64,000 nucleotides of DNA from Nocardia sp. NRRL S-836 (GTDB lineage: Bacteria > Actinomycetota > Actinomycetes > Mycobacteriales > Pseudonocardiaceae): the NCBI RefSeq assembly GCF_001279525.1, contig NZ_LGDY01000109.1:1-64000 (forward strand), given 5' to 3'. Position 1 is the stretch's first letter; the number at the start of each line of letters is the position of its first letter. The notes beneath the pieces were generated by a model. It saw only the letters and a list, made by a program, of their open reading frames with translations. It ran no database searches and was not told where the DNA came from. A program made the position numbers and the translations under genes. Shown here piece after piece: positions 61,225 through 64,000 of this stretch.

Positions 61225-61452
61225 TCAGGCAGCGACCTGGGCGGAGCCGTCGAGGGCCGCGTGCCCGGCCGACGTCAGGGCGGCGGGACCAGGGACGTCG
61301 CTGATCAGCCCGGCCGACGTCAGCCGGGTGCCGATGAACTGGTCGGCGCAGCAGAGGCCGTCGACGAGCAGGGCGGTGCCGGAGATCTCGCACCGGCCGG
61401 CGGCGACGGCGCGGAGAACCGCGCGGTCGCGGTGGGTGAGTGAGGCGGTCAT
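61225..61452 (-). CDS. Small conserved-type actinobacterial protein
   Basis: 75 residues from ATG 61452 with GAGGAGAAG upstream. MTASLTHRDRAVLRAVAAGR, CEISGTALLVDGLCCADQFI, then LTSAGLISDVPGPAALTSAG; three Cys in the middle. Looks like a tiny winged-helix/LuxR-like fold found in many actinobacteria beside other genes; function unknown. 29 bp after dinB. Confidence 0.65.
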   Translation of the reverse strand: MTASLTHRDRAVLRAVAAGRCEISGTALLVDGLCCADQFIGTRLTSAGLISDVPGPAALTSAGHAALDGSAQVAA

Positions 61453-61481
61453 CTTCTTCTCCTCGCGGATAATTCTTCTAC

Positions 61482-62543
61482 TCACTCATACGTCGAAGGA
61501 GAAGTGGTCGGTTCGACATCATCGTCGGAGAATTCCGCGCGGACACCGAGAAGGCGGACCGGGCGGGTGTGGTCGAAGCGGGCCAGGACGGTCAGCGCGG
61601 CGTCGGCGAGGGTGTCGGCGGACGACGTCGGCGCAGGTAGCTTCATCGAACGCACCTGCGTGAAGAACGGCGCGAAGCGGACCTTCACGCCCACGCGCAC
61701 CGCCGGACGCTCCTCGGCCACCACGTCGAGAGCCACCTGGTGGGCCAGCGCGACCACCTCGCGGCGGAGGTCGTCGGGCGACGCGAGGTCGTGCTGGAAG
61801 GTCTTCTCGCGCGAACGCGACTTCACCACCCACGGCGTCGCGCTCACCACGGTGTCGCCGGCGCCCAACGCGACCGCGCGGTAGTACGGGCCCATCCGCG
61901 GGCCGAAGCGGGCGGCCAGGACATCCGGGTCGGCGTTCGCCAGGTCGGTCACCGTGGACAGGCCCAGCTCCGCGAGCTTCCGCGCGGTCTTCGCGCCGAT
62001 CCCCCACAGCGCGGACGTCGGGCGGTGGCCCATCACCTCGACCCAGTTCGCGCGGACCAGCTGGAACACGCCGGCGGGCTTGCCGAGGTCGGTCGCGAGC
62101 TTGGCGCGCAGCCTGTTGTCGCCGATGCCGACCGAGCAGTGCAGGCCGGTCGCCGACAGGACCGCGGCCTGCAGCGACCGCGCCAGCGCGAAGGGGTCGT
62201 CCACGGTCGCGCCGACGAACGCCTCGTCCCAGCCCAGCACCTCCACGACGACCGGGAACGAGCGCAGCACCGCCATCACGTCCGCCGAGGCCGACGAGTA
62301 GAGGGCGTGGTCCGCGGGCAGGAACACCGCGTCGGGCAGCTTCTTGAACGCGGTGCGCAGCGGCATCCCGGAGCGCACGCCGAACGCGCGCGCTTCGTAC
62401 GAGGCGGTGGCCACAACGGCGCGTTCGGACGGGTCGCCGTTGCCGCCCACCACCACGGGCCTGCCACGCAGCGAAGGGTCGCGGAGGACCTCCACCGCCG
62501 CGATGAACTGGTCGAGGTCCACGTGCAGGACCCAGTCCGCCAT
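61482..62543 (-). CDS. dinB: DNA polymerase IV (Y family)
   Basis: 353 residues from ATG 62543: MADWVLHVDLDQFIAAVEVL (first catalytic Asp), ERAVVATASYEARAFGVRSG, VEVLGWDEAFVGATVDDPFA in place of the usual YSIDE-like Asp-Glu pair (WDEAF keeps Asp-Glu), CSVGIGDNRLRAKLATDLGK, then HhH WGIGAKTARKLAELGLSTVT and a little-finger domain. Translesion synthesis. Divergent from the Nudix gene with 10 bp between start codons. Confidence 0.93.
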   Translation of the reverse strand: MADWVLHVDLDQFIAAVEVLRDPSLRGRPVVVGGNGDPSERAVVATASYEARAFGVRSGMPLRTAFKKLPDAVFLPADHALYSSASADVMAVLRSFPVVVEVLGWDEAFVGATVDDPFALARSLQAAVLSATGLHCSVGIGDNRLRAKLATDLGKPAGVFQLVRANWVEVMGHRPTSALWGIGAKTARKLAELGLSTVTDLANADPDVLAARFGPRMGPYYRAVALGAGDTVVSATPWVVKSRSREKTFQHDLASPDDLRREVVALAHQVALDVVAEERPAVRVGVKVRFAPFFTQVRSMKLPAPTSSADTLADAALTVLARFDHTRPVRLLGVRAEFSDDDVEPTTSPSTYE

Positions 62544-62553
62544 GCTGGACAGT

Positions 62554-63006
62554 ATGAAACGGTCCGCTGGAATCCTCCTGTTCAGGAGAACGTCGCAGCT
62601 GGAAGTGCTGCTCGGGCACATGGGCGGCCCGTTCTGGGCGCGCAAGGACGCGGGTGCGTGGTCCGTGCCGAAGGGCGAGTACACCGAGGACGAGACGCCG
62701 GAGGCGGCCGCGCGGCGGGAGTTCGAGGAGGAGCTCGGGCTGCCCGTGCCGGAGGGTGAGCTGGTCCCGCTCGGCGAGGCCAAGGGTTCCGGCAAGGTCA
62801 TCACGGTGTGGGCGCTGGAGGGCGACCTCGACCCCGCGTCGGTCACGCCCGGCACGTTCGAGCTGGAGTGGCCGCCGAAGTCGGGGCAGCGCAAGACGTT
62901 CCCCGAGGTCGACCGGGTGGGGTGGTTCGGCGTGGAGGAGGCGAGCGCGAAGATCGTCTCCGCGCAGCGCCCCTTCCTCGAACGCCTCAGCTCCAGATGG
63001 CCGTGA
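62554..63006 (+). CDS. Nudix hydrolase
   Basis: 150 residues from ATG 62554 (MKRSAGILLFRRTSQLEVLL); ATG 62542 in frame would overlap the dinB start. Nudix box GEYTEDETPEAAARREFEEE-LGL fits Gx5Ex7REUxEExGU. WSVPKGEY and WALEGDLDPASV place it among the actinobacterial RNA/dinucleotide-type Nudix enzymes of about 150 residues. Substrate unknown. Ends with a 20-bp overlap with the convergent nuclease gene. Confidence 0.92.
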   Translation: MKRSAGILLFRRTSQLEVLLGHMGGPFWARKDAGAWSVPKGEYTEDETPEAAARREFEEELGLPVPEGELVPLGEAKGSGKVITVWALEGDLDPASVTPGTFELEWPPKSGQRKTFPEVDRVGWFGVEEASAKIVSAQRPFLERLSSRWP

Positions 63007-64000
63007 CCCACTCCGGGTGGTCGATGAACGGGTTGCGGTTGTGCTGGAAGCGGTCGTAGATCACCTGGTTGCGCCGCTGCTCGAACGGGTCGGGCGGGTC
63101 CTGCTGGTGCCACTGCAGCAGGACCGACAGCCTGCCGTGGTAGGGCTGGGTGCCGTTGGACACCGAGTTGTTGAGCTCCAGGTCCGGGAAGCCGTCGGTG
63201 CCCTCGTAGCGCACGGCCATGTAGAACAGCATGCGCGCGACGTCGCCCTTCACGGCGTTGCGCGGTTCCCACGAGTCGGCGTCGCCGTAGTTGCCGGGGG
63301 CTTCCGCACGTGCGGTGCCGCCGTTGTCGAAGTCCTTGTTGCCGCGGTCGGCGTTGACGGACACGTCTTCGGGGCGCAGGTGGTGGACGTCGGTGCCGGG
63401 GCCGGTCGCGGTGCCGAAGTCACCGTGCGACTTGGCCCAGACGTGCTCGCGGTTCCAGTCGTCGGCGCCGCCGCCGTTCGAGGTCTTCGGCTGCGAACGG
63501 CCGCTGTAGAGCAGGACCACGTTCGCGGGGTTGGCCGGGTCCTCGTCGGTGACCTTCAGCGCCTCCCAGACCTGGTCGTAGCCGAGCTTGGTCTGGTTGC
63601 GGATGATGCCGTTCAGCGCCGTCTTCAACGCCGGACCGGTCTTGCCCGCGGCCGCCGCGTAGTAGTCACCGCTCGGTGGCGGCGACGTCGTCGTTGTCGT
63701 GGTGGTGGTAGCGGGCGGAGTCGTGCTGGCGAACGCGAACGCCGTGGAGGAGGTCAGACCGGCGTGCGAGAAGTACGCGCTCAAGGAGCCCGTCACGTCG
63801 ATCTGCTTGCCCAGCAGGGAGGGGTTGGTCTTGAGGCCCCACGCCGACCGGAACGCCGACGAGATCTGCACGTACAGCATGCGTGAGGTGCCGGTCTCGG
63901 ACGCCGAGTCCGCCAGCGCGAGCGCGTAGTCGCTCGGGTAGTTCGAACGGACGACCGTCGTGGTCGCGGTGGGCTGACCGACGACGTACCCGCGGACGGT
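62987..64000 (-). CDS. Secreted endonuclease I-family nuclease, 5' end outside the window
   Basis: The frame is open from the right edge, so at least 337 residues are present and the start is missing. Upstream part: an OB-fold-like domain (TVRGYVVGQPTATTT, YALALADSASETGTSRMLYV, LLGKQIDVTGSLSAYFSHAG), as in DUF6359-type nuclease accessory domains. Then a Thr/Pro linker (TTPPATTTTTTTTSPPPSG) and the nuclease: WNREHVWAKSHGDFG and DVHHLRPEDVSVNADRGNKD (catalytic His/Asn), KGDVARMLFYMAVRY, NRNPFIDHPEW. Extracellular DNase/RNase by family. Confidence 0.9.
   Translation of the reverse strand, partial: TVRGYVVGQPTATTTVVRSNYPSDYALALADSASETGTSRMLYVQISSAFRSAWGLKTNPSLLGKQIDVTGSLSAYFSHAGLTSSTAFAFASTTPPATTTTTTTTSPPPSGDYYAAAAGKTGPALKTALNGIIRNQTKLGYDQVWEALKVTDEDPANPANVVLLYSGRSQPKTSNGGGADDWNREHVWAKSHGDFGTATGPGTDVHHLRPEDVSVNADRGNKDFDNGGTARAEAPGNYGDADSWEPRNAVKGDVARMLFYMAVRYEGTDGFPDLELNNSVSNGTQPYHGRLSVLLQWHQQDPPDPFEQRRNQVIYDRFQHNRNPFIDHPEWVTAIWS

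Overview
The window is high-GC DNA with frequent GTG starts, 4-nt GTGA/ATGA gene overlaps, mycothiol-type enzymes and typical actinobacterial neighbourhoods (infC-rpmI-rplT beside a DUF1844 gene; argCJBDFR...H; uvrA near MDMPI and MBL-fold genes). It is chromosomal DNA of a filamentous actinobacterium, most likely of the Pseudonocardiaceae (Lentzea/Saccharothrix/Actinosynnema-like); the genus is inference.

Layout. 1-529: promoter and leader of an rRNA operon that runs leftward out of the window, then the tyrS terminator. 530-3.8 kb: tyrS, small membrane and hypothetical genes. 3.8-11.8 kb: a tightly coupled arginine operon argC-J-B-D-F-R-x-H read leftward from an ArgR-box promoter, followed by a 3-methyladenine glycosylase and a SUKH/LRR protein. 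The slot normally held by argG contains an 89-codon ORF that looks like two fused scraps of the ArgG C-terminal domain. 11.9-15.5 kb: two paralogous NarL-type histidine kinases with an unusual C-terminal membrane anchor and outside tail, plus one response regulator. 15.5-19.4 kb: sthA, a secreted protein, AlkD-like and GNAT genes. 19.4-21.85 kb: five small secreted/anchored proteins, four of which look like one beta-sandwich group, in two transcription units sharing an upstream sequence element. 22-25.6 kb: pheST.

25.8-30.2 kb: an HSP90-family ATPase translationally coupled to a 900-residue TPR protein. 30.3-34.2 kb: S41 peptidase, a SpoU/TrmH rRNA methyltransferase lacking an ordinary start codon, rplT, rpmI, infC with an attenuator-like leader, and a DUF1844 gene. 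34.2-35.5 kb: two coupled membrane proteins. 35.7-42.2 kb: a D-amino-acid utilisation island (RidA, IclR, PfkB kinase divergent from a D-threonine-aldolase/D-serine-dehydratase-like enzyme, D-aminoacylase and GntP permease). 42.3-46.5 kb: GH36 alpha-galactosidase, then an FAD monooxygenase divergent from its probable TetR repressor. 47.1-53.3 kb: uvrA with a LexA box, MDMPI, acyltransferase, MBL hydrolase and a decayed Phd-type toxin-antitoxin module. 53.4-64 kb: membrane protein, hypothetical, short amidase, RNase HI with a tandem Cys/His tail, methyltransferase, aminotransferase, GyrI-like protein, ArsR-AHSA1 pair, dinB, Nudix hydrolase and a secreted endonuclease I that runs off the right edge.

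No CRISPR array, insertion sequence, prophage or tRNA gene was recognised. The least-explained parts are the gutted argG, the secreted-protein locus, the HSP90-TPR pair and the tandem kinases.
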